DNA of 64,000 nt from Glandiceps talaboti (taxonomy: Eukaryota > Hemichordata > Enteropneusta > Spengelidae), in contig NC_135561.1 of NCBI RefSeq assembly GCF_964340395.1, forward strand, positions 12,588,961-12,652,960. Reading direction: 5' to 3'. Every line of letters begins with the position of its first letter. Within the stretch, counting starts at the first letter, position 1. This document shows, one piece after another, positions 1-12,625 of the stretch. Both the position numbers and the translations under genes were made by a program. The notes under the pieces were generated by a model. The model saw only the letters and a list, made by a program, of their open reading frames with translations, did not search any database and was not told the DNA's origin.

Positions 1-546
1 CATTCAATTGACACTTTTCCATGTTATTATCATACAGTGAAGATAGCATCATTACCGGTATGAGATATATGAATTGATTAATTTAGCACTGCAAATCTTC
101 TATGTAGACCTCTCTGCTAATGTGTACTACTTATGTAGGAAATGACACAGGTAGAAATATGGCTAGACCATCATGCTTTGCTGCACCTTCCTCCCTAATT
201 CTGCCGGTCGTATAGATTGTATTTATCTCCCCCGTAATGTGAAATGTGATTTTTTTTCAATTTTTTTTTTGTATTTTTTTGGACAACTTTGACAACAACT
301 TTGCACTACTTCGGATGACCTAGAAAATGAGGTCAGAGGTCATCTCATGAGGTCAATGCGATCTTAGACTTGAAGAATGTAAAGGGCAACTAAACCGCAG
401 TGCATGCTGGTCTAGCCCTATTGCCTCTGCTGACATCACCAAAAAAAGCACTTAATTTGCTCTGTAAGATGTGAATTGAAATATTCAAAATGTTTTTATT
501 TTGTTTTTGTTTTCTTTCTTTGTTTTTCTTTCTTTTTTCACTACAG

Positions 547-3500
547 GTGTGCAACATTGTGGCTGGGCAGCGCTGCATAAAGAAACTAACCGATATGCAA
601 ACCTCCACCATGATCAAGGTTTCTCAAATAAGTTATTGTCTATATATTGCATCTACATGAGGCTGTTATCACCACAAATTTGGACTCAAAAACTGTTCAA
701 AAAGTTTTGAACTTTCTGTTTCGTCAGTATATATTTTGGGGGACAATTCGTCAGAACTAGTGAAACAAGCTATGTACCGTTCCCCCCTTTCCAATTGCTT
801 GCCTCGCATCTCAGCACTCACATTGAGAATTGCAACTAATGTTTTTGTTGTCATGACAACAGTATGTATAAGGTTATGTTATAGACGTCATAGATTCTGC
901 ATGTGTACATACAGACTCTGGCACAATAACATGCAATGACCACTTCTCTTTCTGATCTCTGGTGACATAGTCTTTGATATTTTTAACAGCACTATAATAT
1001 ATTGAATGACTACTTTGGCTTGTTTTACTCAATGATTGACTATTTTACTAAAAAAGAAATGTCAATGTATCCAGACAAAATCTCCTAGCCTCATAGAGAT
1101 GCTGTATATAGACATATCTTACTTGAGTCTGTGTGAAAATCAAATATAAATTAAAATAAATTCTCAAAATTGTGCTGTTAATATTTTTCCACTAACACCT
1201 TTAATTTTATATTTCAAAAATATTTTTATTAATCTTGGCATGAATCTGAGAATTCTTTTTTTACCTTTAACTGCATGAAATATTTGTTTGCTTAAATAAA
1301 GTTATTTTTTTTATTTATTTCTTCAAAAAAATTCTTTGTGAAGAGAAAAAAATGTTTTTTTAACTGCTCTGCTTGCTGTTCTTAGTGTGTATATATTGCT
1401 ATATAAATTGCTTTGCCATGACTTACTAACACTGTGAGATATGGACTATGTGCTGAAACTCTACTTTAACCTCCAGGCCACTGCAAGATCAGCTCCAGAT
1501 AGAGAACGAGAAATTAATAGTCTGGTAAGTTTTGGTCTTTTTTTTTTGTGATGACAGTTACACACAAACATGTATCATTCTATCATTCACTTCACAAGAT
1601 TACATTTAACTCAACCTTCATCATCAGTGTAGGCTAGTTTCCTATGCGTGTTACGATCACTGTGATCATCTCTACCATGTAGTCAAACTGGTTACTCTAG
1701 CACAGTATTCTGTGCTTACCCAGGACAGCGATAGTTTAATGGTATCGGGGCATTGACATAAACGTTAAAATAGTTGTACTAATTGAATATTAATGAGCAA
1801 TTGTGTGATTGTAACCAATTCCAGCTGCCTATCAGTTTGTGATGGATTATTACTGGCATGCGGTGTTCACTCATGCCCCAGCAGCTAGCAGGCAGATTCT
1901 TTCGATGAAATTTGTCAGTTTGACTACATGGAGAGGATAGTGATCATAGAAAATGTCAACAGGTATAGGACTAGCCTATCAGCAATGTAATTGCTGTTGT
2001 CTGTTGTTCCACCTTCAAAACTGCTGTATCCATCATTTCTACTAACTAGACTATATTTAACAGTTTTGTACGATATTCAAAGTTTCTGTGGCTAGTTCTA
2101 GCATTAACATTTCTACATTTCTACGAAACTATTCTACATAATTCCTGTTAAGTTATATTTACTCCATTCAAAATTTCTGTTGAAAAGTTCATCAACTTCT
2201 ACTACCAGGATTGCTGTATTTCAGTCATTCTTCTGTAAAATCACCAATTTCACCAGCTTTCCTATTGTCAATATTTTCAGTTGCTTTACTATCAAAGTTA
2301 CCTGCTTTAACAGTTCTACCATCCTATTATAATTTTGCTCAACAGTTATTTCACCATCAAAGTTACCTCAAAAAACGGTTATTATCTTCTTTTAACATAG
2401 AAGGTGCCTTGGAAATAAATTTATTAAACTTTTGTTGTTAAGTAAAAAATAAGGGGTAATTTTTCACATTTTTGAAATAGAAGTCTAAATGCTGTCAAAT
2501 TTAAACCATTTTAGAATCCAATATGGCCGCCGAATACTAGGTTAAAGGGGAATGCCACTCCAGGAAATAAAAGGCATTTTTGTCAACTTTTGGTTTGGAG
2601 AATCATGTCATGGTTTTACATCAGCTACATTACATGCAACTTCAGAGAAACATCAAAGTGAAGTTGTCCCCTATTTGAGGATCTTTCCTTTGGGTCAAAT
2701 TGCATTATTGGAGTCATCAGAAATGTTTATGCAATGGTTGAACAATGAATATTCATAACGTTTCCACTGAAGGTAATCTGCTCTATGTGGTCATGAATAT
2801 TCATTGTTCAACCATTGCATAAACCATACCATGACCCAAACTTGCTGAGATGTATATTGACGCATGTACCCTAAACTAAATTCATGTTCAGTGCATACAT
2901 ACCTACCTACCTACATACTACATACTACATACATACATACATACATACATACATACATACATACATACATACATGTACATACATACATTCTGTGTAAAAT
3001 ATAACATAATTGTACATTTTATCTCCTGTAACATTTTTATCAGACATTTCTTCTTTGCATTTGATATTTGTAATGTATAGTTACTATAAATGTGAATGTT
3101 TGCTAACAAATATTCTTCTTTCATTTCTGTTTTTTTTTTGTGTGTGTATTGTATCATCTTTCTGTGTGGTAATAGATAAACAAGGCCAACTTCAACAGTG
3201 ATCCATTTGTTCAAGAGTTTGGTATATCCATCAGTAACCAGATGACCGAAATCCAAGGCCGCGTCTTACCTGCCCCAAAACTTCAGTATGGTGGAAGAGT
3301 AAGTCTTGTAAGTATGAAATGGTCAAACTGCCAATTATTGGGATGGTTAACTTAAGCCTAACACTGCTATGGTAGGAGAATAGTGTCAAGGTTAGATACC
3401 AAAATGTCAAATATGAATAGTTTGATGATGTGCAGAGTAAGTTCTGAAAATACAAGTGTACTAGACAAAATAACCATTGTCAGTTTCAAAGTAACACAGT

Positions 3501-6500
3501 ATTGAAAATATAATATGCAAGACAAAATGGCCGCTGTTGACTTAATTCACATAAGTTGTTTTTTTATGTTTGTCTCTTTCTGACCCTTCACTGGAATAAT
3601 TGATTTGCTTAATATATTATTGGAAGGTTACAATGTACTAAATTATCATTTCATTGCGACTTGTTTCTTTCAAGGAGAGAAAAGATTTAACATATTGCAA
3701 ACATCTGTTAGTGTTTTTTTTGCTTCAGGAAATTACAAGTACTTAGCACTGTTGTAGTAAATAAATGTACATAGAGTTTGCAAACTCTGCACATCCCAAA
3801 TTGCAATTCTGCTAAATTTTTGAAAAAGATACAATGTATAAAATATGCAGCTGCTGGAATTTCCATGTTTGCCTTGTTGATAGAACCATTTTGCTACTGG
3901 AATCTGACCTTACACTTATTCAATAATTTGGAGTGTATGAATATTCATAAATAAACAGTTGTTTACCCACTGTGCTAAGCAGTATTTGACTTTGATAACC
4001 ATCCCGGCAACAGTTTCATCCCACATCACAGTGTGGTTTTTTATACTTCTATATTCTATATATTGAGTTATGTTGGCTATACCGTCAGTTCATGTCATTT
4101 TGGGTAGATTAATTTTAGCAGAGACATGTTTTTTCACCCTTGTGTGTGACATCAACAATGGTACAATATTTATTTACACTTGCTGTTGAGTAAAAAAAAA
4201 AGTTTTATTTTCAGAGCATAACAAGGCATACTTGAATTTCAAAATGTGATATCTGTTTCTATGGAAACATGCATAGTAAATGATTTGTGTCATAAATGAG
4301 TGTGAGTGAAGCTAAGTAATTTGATATTTCATCAAGTTACAGTTACAGAACATCTGTAGTTGTCACTGTATTTATCTGTATTTATATCAATCTGTATGTA
4401 CATCTATCAATCTGTATGTACATCTATCTATCTGTATCTGAATCTGTATCCGTATTCCTATCCCTATCCCTATCCCTATCCCTATCTGTATCTGTGTCTG
4501 TATCCGTATCTGTATCTGTATCTGTATCTATCTGTATCTGTATCTGTATCTGTACTGAGTGTCACATATATAGGTAGGGTCATATGTGAAACAAATACAA
4601 GACAAAGTGCTAAGAAATCTTAGTATTGATTCCATTCAGTTTGAAGTACATGTATAGTGAACTCTCACCAGTTATTTCTGAAGGATTGCCAATGGTTGTT
4701 TAGTGTGTGTACAGGAATCACATTTAAGAAGGGAGAATTTCCAACTATCGGCATATTGTACATCATATGATGTCATATGATATAATGATTCACATACAAA
4801 AACAACAACTCTCGCACCAATTCAAAGTGATTGATGTACGTGTAAGAAGTTAAATGTAAATATGAAAGAGTTCAAATGTGAATCCAATGTCTTTGTTTTT
4901 CAGAGTAAGGCAACTGCTGTCCCTAACCAAGGAGTGTGGGATATGCGAGGCAAACAGTTCCATACTGGAATTGAAATCCGTGTATGGGCCATAGCTTGCT
5001 TTGCGCCACAACGATCTTGCCGTGAAGATGCTTTAAGGTAAGAGCTAAGACCATTGACAAATTGGTTATGCACTTTGATGCCGATTTTGAAGGGGAAAAA
5101 TGATGTTGCACGTGTGCGTTATTTTGATAACCACTTTAGATCATCTGAGAAAACTTTTCATAGACTTGTATACAATTAGACATTATTCTGCGATGTTTTT
5201 CTTTGTTCAGCCAAGGAAAATACGAGTGACGTAATGGGCCCTTGTCACTCCGAATCTAGCATTGACAACCCTTAGGTCACGAATATTTTCTGACTGAATG
5301 GAGAAAAATATTGGAGAATAACATAATTATACCAGCGCCAGTAATAGCAAAGAAAAAGCGGGAAAGTAATGGCAATTGTGAACGTTTTGACTCATATTTT
5401 GAACACAGCATAACCGGTGATGTAGACACGCATTATCGTGACTTAAATGCACATTGTCATGACATAGAAGGACCAGCGTATATATTCCATATTTTTTGTT
5501 CAACTTGGCACGTACATGGTATAATCTAAATTATACCATAATTACTGATGTTGGAAACCCTGGAAAAATAGTTTGCATACACAGACAGCTTAAAAACCAG
5601 TACAAGAAGATGATAGCCTTGCAAATTTAAATTCATAAAGTTGATAGCATTTGCACCTTCATGCATAACAACTTTTAAAAGTATCAACTACGGTAGTTTA
5701 TGATTGAGACAAACATTCAGGTGTGCCTAACATGTCAACATTAGATAATTCCTCAATGTGCCAGTTATTTGTAACTATATATGTATCCGTATCTAAGTTG
5801 CAACCTTTGATAGTCAAAGTAAATAGTAGATACCCTTAATCACAGTTAGCTAAATGTAAACTTTTATCCTCTTTAGTTTCACTTCTCATATGGTATACAG
5901 TACTTCTAAATATGCTGATGTCAAAACCACAGTTCAGGGTTATGTTCACAAACGAAGCTACGCAAAACATTAATCGTCATCTTAGTTTCACTTCTGTGTT
6001 GTATGCGTAGGTGTAGTAAATACACATTTTAGTTCTGTATTTCCATCAGTCCATATTTGCCATGCATTCAGAAGGCATCAACAGTAGTATTAGAGATAGG
6101 CTTCTCAAAACTACTGGAAAGTCCTTCCATAAAAAATTAAATTTGCTTTTGTCTGTAAGATTGTAAAAGCTTTGAAAAGGAGAAGTATTACTTTCCTATT
6201 GACTAGTGTCAAGTGAGTTATCTTTCTTTTATGATGTCACTGCAAATTGCTGTGTGTCAAATGAATGTATATGTTTGAAACTGGTGTAAAAAATACAGAC
6301 ATGTAATTAATATGTAATTATACCCTGTTGTCTGTATCCTGATAGGAATTTCACAGTACAGTTACAAAAGATCTCCAATGATGCCGGAATGCCCATTCTT
6401 GGTCAGCCATGTTTCTGTAAATATGCCACTGGAGCTGATCAAGTGGAGCCTATGTTTCGTTATTTAAAGAATACTTTTCAAGGTCTGCAGCTGATAGTTG

Positions 6501-9500
6501 TTGTCCTTCCAGGAAAGACACCAGTTTATGGTACGTGTAGTCACTTCCTTGTGTTATCTGTTTATTCACTTACAGTAGAATGTGTCTTGGGGATCAAATT
6601 TCCTGAACTCAAAAGTTCCTAAAAAGTCTCCAAACCGTGTTTCATGAAAGCATCTGCCTGGTCCTTTTGTAATAATGAAGGAAATAAAGAGTCTTGTTTT
6701 CAATGAAATCAACATCAACACCTTTATCATCAACATTACTGCCTCTGTCCTACCAGGTCCCAGTTTATGCAGCTGGTTTGACCAGCACATGTACTACTGT
6801 AGGTGGTCCAAATCTTGCCCAAGGACTTTTCAACTAGTTAAAAACAAATGGGGACATTATTGACTGATTCAGTATGACCCAACGTAAACCTGTTTGATCC
6901 AGAGTGAACCAGTTTCATCCAAAATTAAATAATATGATCCAGTATGATTCAGATTGATCCAGATTGAACCAGTGCAGTCTAGATTGAACCAGTTTGATTC
7001 TGCTGTCGCATAATCTGAACTGTCAATCAGTGTGTCAGACTTTTCAGTGAGGCTATTAGCAACAACTAAACTAATCTCTTTGCATTCTTACTTTGTTGTG
7101 TTTTTCAGCTGAAGTTAAGAGGGTAGGAGACACACTATTAGGAATAGCTACTCAGTGTGTGCAAGTCAAGAATGTCAACAAAACATCACCACAGACATTA
7201 TCGAACCTTTGTCTCAAGATCAATGTCAAGTTGGGTGGTGTCAATAGTATTTTAGTACCCAGTCTTAGGTAAGAACACTCTAAACCTGTATAAATCTCAT
7301 ACGTTTCCATGTACTTTTGAACACTCAATATCTGTTTTATACAGACCCTTTGGTGTCTTGTGGCCCTATCTTCTGTATGATGTATTACAATTATGGCCCT
7401 GTCTACTGTATACTGTATACAAATTATGGCCCTGTCTACTGTTTACTGTATACAAATTATATCCCTGTCTACTGTGTACTGTATTATAATTATGGCCCTG
7501 TCTACTGTATACTGTACAAATTATGGCCCTGGCTACTGTTTACTGTATACAAATTATGGCCCTGTCCACTGTTTACTGCATGCAAATTATAACACTGTGA
7601 TATATTTAAATTAATGCGTCTATCTTTTTATACATTGGAAGTGTTCATGCATTAATGTATGATGTCTTCTAATCTGACAATTCTTTTCTTGTCTCAACAG
7701 ACCCACCATTTTCTTACAACCAGTGATCTTCATAGGAGCAGATGTGACTCATCCACCAGCTGGTGATACAAAGAAACCATCTATAGCTGCTGTAAGACTA
7801 TCTATCTTTGTCATTTCTCCTCTATCCTTGTAATTTCAATAGTTTCAATGATTGTAAATCGATGCATAGTCGGCAGTCTCTGCTTCATCATGTGTGTCTT
7901 TTGTGTGTGGATGTTATTAAGAAAAATGACTTGTCCATGAATCCTCTAATGAATGTTGTGAGTCAAATGATAAAAAGTCTGAGTTTCCTTGTAGAAAGAG
8001 GCATAGCGGAAATCCAAATTTTGGTGCATCACAAGAATCTGCTGTGTCTCAGTGGCATGTCAAATTGAATTGCAGGACGCACTAGTATTGACTGAAGCTG
8101 TCTTTACTTGTTTGAACATTCAAACTTTACACATTGTGATCTGTTTGTAAGTGTGTGTGTGTGTGTGTGTGTGTTTGTGTGTGAACCACTTGACGCAAAA
8201 AAGAAATGCTGAGCTGCATACTGTTGTATTTGTATTACTAAGGGCATCTTCATTTGTGACTTTGAATTGTGTGTGTGGGGGGGGGTGTGTGTTGAGAGTT
8301 GTAATATTAAGAATTAAGAGTGGCTTTGAATTTCGTAAGTGGTTTGTAGTACAGATTGCCCATCCTAGTAAATATGCTGCCCCTGTAAGTATCCAATGGC
8401 ATCACAGCCCAACTATGCAGGTATGCTGCCATGCCATTGGCAGAATTTCTGTGGAGTAAGTTGTAATATTATGATATCCAATTATAGGTTGTTGGTAGCA
8501 TGGATGCCCATCCCAGTCGGTATGCTGCCTCTGTAAGAGTTCAAAGTCACCGCCAAGAACTGATAGAAGATTTATCAACCATGGTTAGAGAGTTACTCAT
8601 GCAGTTCTACAAATCTACAAGATTTAAACCTACCCGTATTATCATGTACAGAGATGGTGTCAGTGAGGGACAGTTTGCACAGGTATGACCCTTTCCCAAG
8701 ATTCAATGTTGGTCTTCAAAATTTACATGTATAATGTTGGTACAGTTGAGTATTGAGGGGAATTATGGGGACTGTTCATATCAAATGAGATGTAGTGTAA
8801 CATTACAGTGGTTTCAGAGGGTCAGGGTTTGAAAGTAATGGCAGTCCCACATCCACAGACTACCAATTCTTGTCATGGGACTACCATTATTTGTAGCTTG
8901 TAGTCCTCTCATGCTACCGTTGATTGCGTGACAATTTAGCATTAACAGAAACGTGAAAGTATTTTGGTAATGCACATATTTTCCACTGGGACTTCTGTTT
9001 TAAGTTCAGGAATTCCTGTATGGGATTACTGGTCGTCATCCGTTGGCTACCATTTTTGGAAAGTGGCAGCCGTTTGAGACTACTAAAGGTTAATTTTAAG
9101 TACTAGATGTACTCAAGGTATCACTTCAATGGGAATTTTTAAGATTATTCCATGTGAAATCTATTCTAACGTTACCGTATTTTGTATAGGTACTGACACA
9201 TGAACTACGTGCAATTCGAGAAGCTTGTATGAAGTTAGAAGTTGGTTATCAACCTGGTATAACATTTGTTGTTGTACAGAAGAGACATCACACAAGACTA
9301 TTCTGTTCTGACAAGAAAGAACAGGTAAAGTGTACAGAGATTGTGGATTTTGTTGCAAATGAACTCGCAAGTGTTCCATTATGTCTGCAAAATCATGTGA
9401 TTGCACAGTTATACTTTTACAAAATATGTTTTGGATAAGCACATATAACAATGGAACTCTTATGATTCAGGATTTTAAGTATGGGTTCTAATGTTATTTG

Positions 9501-12484
9501 TACTTTTGCCTGCTGTGTCTTTTGCTACACTTTCACTTGCTATGCATGTAAAAGTACTGCCACAAAGAATACTGCAAGTACTTTATCCCAAGTATACCTC
9601 ACTAGTATTCATGTATCATGGAGTTCTGTCATAGTATGACACTCATTAAAGTACAGCCACAAAGAATACCGTAAGTACTTGTACATATACCCCAAGTATA
9701 CCACACTGGCATTCAATGACGGGGAGCTCTTGTGAAAGTATTGGTATCTATAGCTGGCATTGTTAACCAGTTAGGTCACATCATTAATGGTATACATAGT
9801 ACAGATATCTATCTAAAAATCAGGGTATTTTAATATCTGGATTTGTTTGACTTTGCAGATTGGCAAGAGTGGTAACATACCTGCTGGTACTACTGTGGAT
9901 ACTGGTATAACACATCCAACAGAGTTTGATTTCTATCTATGCAGTCATGCTGGAATACAGGTTAGTATGGTGGACACTGCAGTCAGACTATCACACAGTT
10001 TGATTCTTTGTCTGGAAGACAGGTTAGTACAGTGGACACTGCAGTCAGACTGTCAAACAGTTTGATTTCTATATCTGGAATACAGGTAGTATGATGGACA
10101 CTGCAGTCATACTGTCACATGAGTTTGAAGACTGTCTGGAATACAGGTTAGTATGGTGGACACTGTAGTCAGGCTATCACAGATTTTGATTTCTGAGTAG
10201 TCATGCTGAAATAGTACAGAGATTAGCTACATGCTATTGCCACAGCACAATGATGGATGACGAGGCAGATTGATGTTTTCACGTGACTAGAAGTACAAGT
10301 GAAATTTTAAAAGAGTGATTTTACAGGAGGCGAATAAAACAATGATAGAATTTGTTGTGTGTTTTTTTAACAGGGCACAAGTCGGCCATCTCATTACCAT
10401 GTGTTATGGGACGATAATCATTTTACTGCTGATGACTTGCAATGTTTGACATATCAACTGTGCCATACCTATGTCAGATGTACTCGTAGTGTGTCCATTC
10501 CAGCACCTGCATACTATGCACATCTGGTTGCGTTCCGTGCCCGTTATCACCTGGTAGAGAAGGAACATGACAGGTAAGATCGTTTCATTTCCCACATGTT
10601 CTCTTATGGGAACATGTCACGTTGGCAAAGCAGTATGGTCACAATCAACATACCAAAGTACTCCGAGAAAACAAAAAGAACAGATTGTCAAATTTGCGTA
10701 CTATTTGTTAGTGTAATCAACATACCAAAAACAGTACAAGAAAGAACAAAAGATTGTTTAACATTGTTACTGTAACATGGGAAAGTTGTTTTGAATTTGA
10801 TGCAGTTAGTGCTCCAAAAGAGTTTCAGATATAATGACAAAAACGACCAAATTTTCAAATTTCTAATATTTCCAGAAATGCCCTTCTGTCGACATGTCTT
10901 GAAATCGTATGATTCAATGAACTAAGTTATTGTTCACACACTAAAAAGTAAATTTTCTCATAGTTCAAAATTCACACCATTCAAATTCAGAGCTTCCAAT
11001 TTATTCGACATCATTAAAAATGATTCATTCCAGAATAATAGAAGATAGATTATTCAAAACTCTGAAGTATATTGCATTTTATTGGTTGTCTGGGACCTTT
11101 AGGAAACTTGTGCATCTCAAAAATCAAAATTAGAAATTGGTGAAAATGTTCGGAAAAGTCAGTTTATAAGGTTTAGTCGAAGAGACAGAACAGCCAAAAT
11201 TGTTTTTGTTAATGTAAAGAATATCTTATAAAACCAGGAATTAGTTTAACATATAAACAACCCTGCCCGAAAAATTGAAAATTTTGAAGTAGACACGACT
11301 GCCGACGACTTGCCAAATTGGCCAACAAGACATATTTCTGAATGAGAAGACTTGAGAAGTGATGTACTCAAAACATGGAGTAAATGTTCTGCAGTACCAT
11401 CGACAACTAAAGTGCATACATATTGATATTGATGCAACTATTATTAACGCTGTCAACTGATTATGAGCAGTCTTACAGACACTCTACAATAAGGTAAAAC
11501 AGTCATAAGTGTGTACAGGATTTCTCTCTGCAAAAAGAGTAAAAAAAAAAAACTGAAAAAAAGGTGATTTGCACAGTGGCGCCTTCTAGTGGTAGAGTAT
11601 GGTTTGAGGTAGTTGGCAAATTTTTTTTTTTATCAGTTTACATGTACAGCTAATAATTATCGTCCTGCTATCAAAAATATACAATAAATATGTTGGTTTT
11701 AGTTGTAAAAGGCATAATCTCTCCACCAATTGAGAATTCAATCTTTACACTATTTGACTGTGCATTGTCAAGTCTATCTGTAATAGCAAGTAAAACTGAA
11801 AATTGTACTTTCCTCTAGAGGGCGCTGTATTCTTGAGAGGTCTGTGTAGCTTGATCATGACGACATGACAAATAGGTGCACCAACTCACTGAAATAATTC
11901 ATCACCAGAGGGCAGTATAGTCATCCTCGCATGATTGTGTGCATACTCACGACTAAAGGGTGCTACATTGTGAATCGTTGCCTGGCATGTTACCAACCTG
12001 ATGCACATATATTGACTGTAATTGTTTTAGCAATATTAGTAGGCACCTGATATAGCAAGTTCACTGTGAATTTACTTTAAAAAGTTGCTGATGTCAAGTT
12101 ACTTTTCCAATATATATTTTGCACAGCGGCTTTTATTTGTTTTGCAAACAATATTTATTACAATTTTTCTGTTTCGATAATGTCAATTATGACCTGTCTG
12201 CTTTGCCACAACAACAGAATAAGTCCTAGAGAGTGAAGTCTGTATGCATGCATCTCTACTTCTCTGTGTGTCCATAGTTCTCTACCTTACAGTCCACCTC
12301 TTTTGTCATTCTTGTTTCTCAGTATTTCTGTCTTGCTCCCTCTGAGTCTCTGTCTCTATATTTGAGTCTGTATTTTGTTTCCAGTTCAACCTGTGTTTGT
12401 GAATGTATTGTACATTGTACCCGGTCATACTATCACCTACCTACCTTCATTGTACCAACCCACCAGCATGCATACATACATACA

Positions 12485-12516
<32 letters not shown>

Positions 12517-12591
12517 CACACACACACACACACACACATTATCATACACATACATACATACATACATACATACATACATACATACATACAT

Positions 12592-12625
<34 letters not shown>

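Noticed and set aside
4441-4490. Interstitial telomere repeat
   Set aside because: The motif is CCCTAT, not CCCTAA, and it grades into TATCTG repeats.
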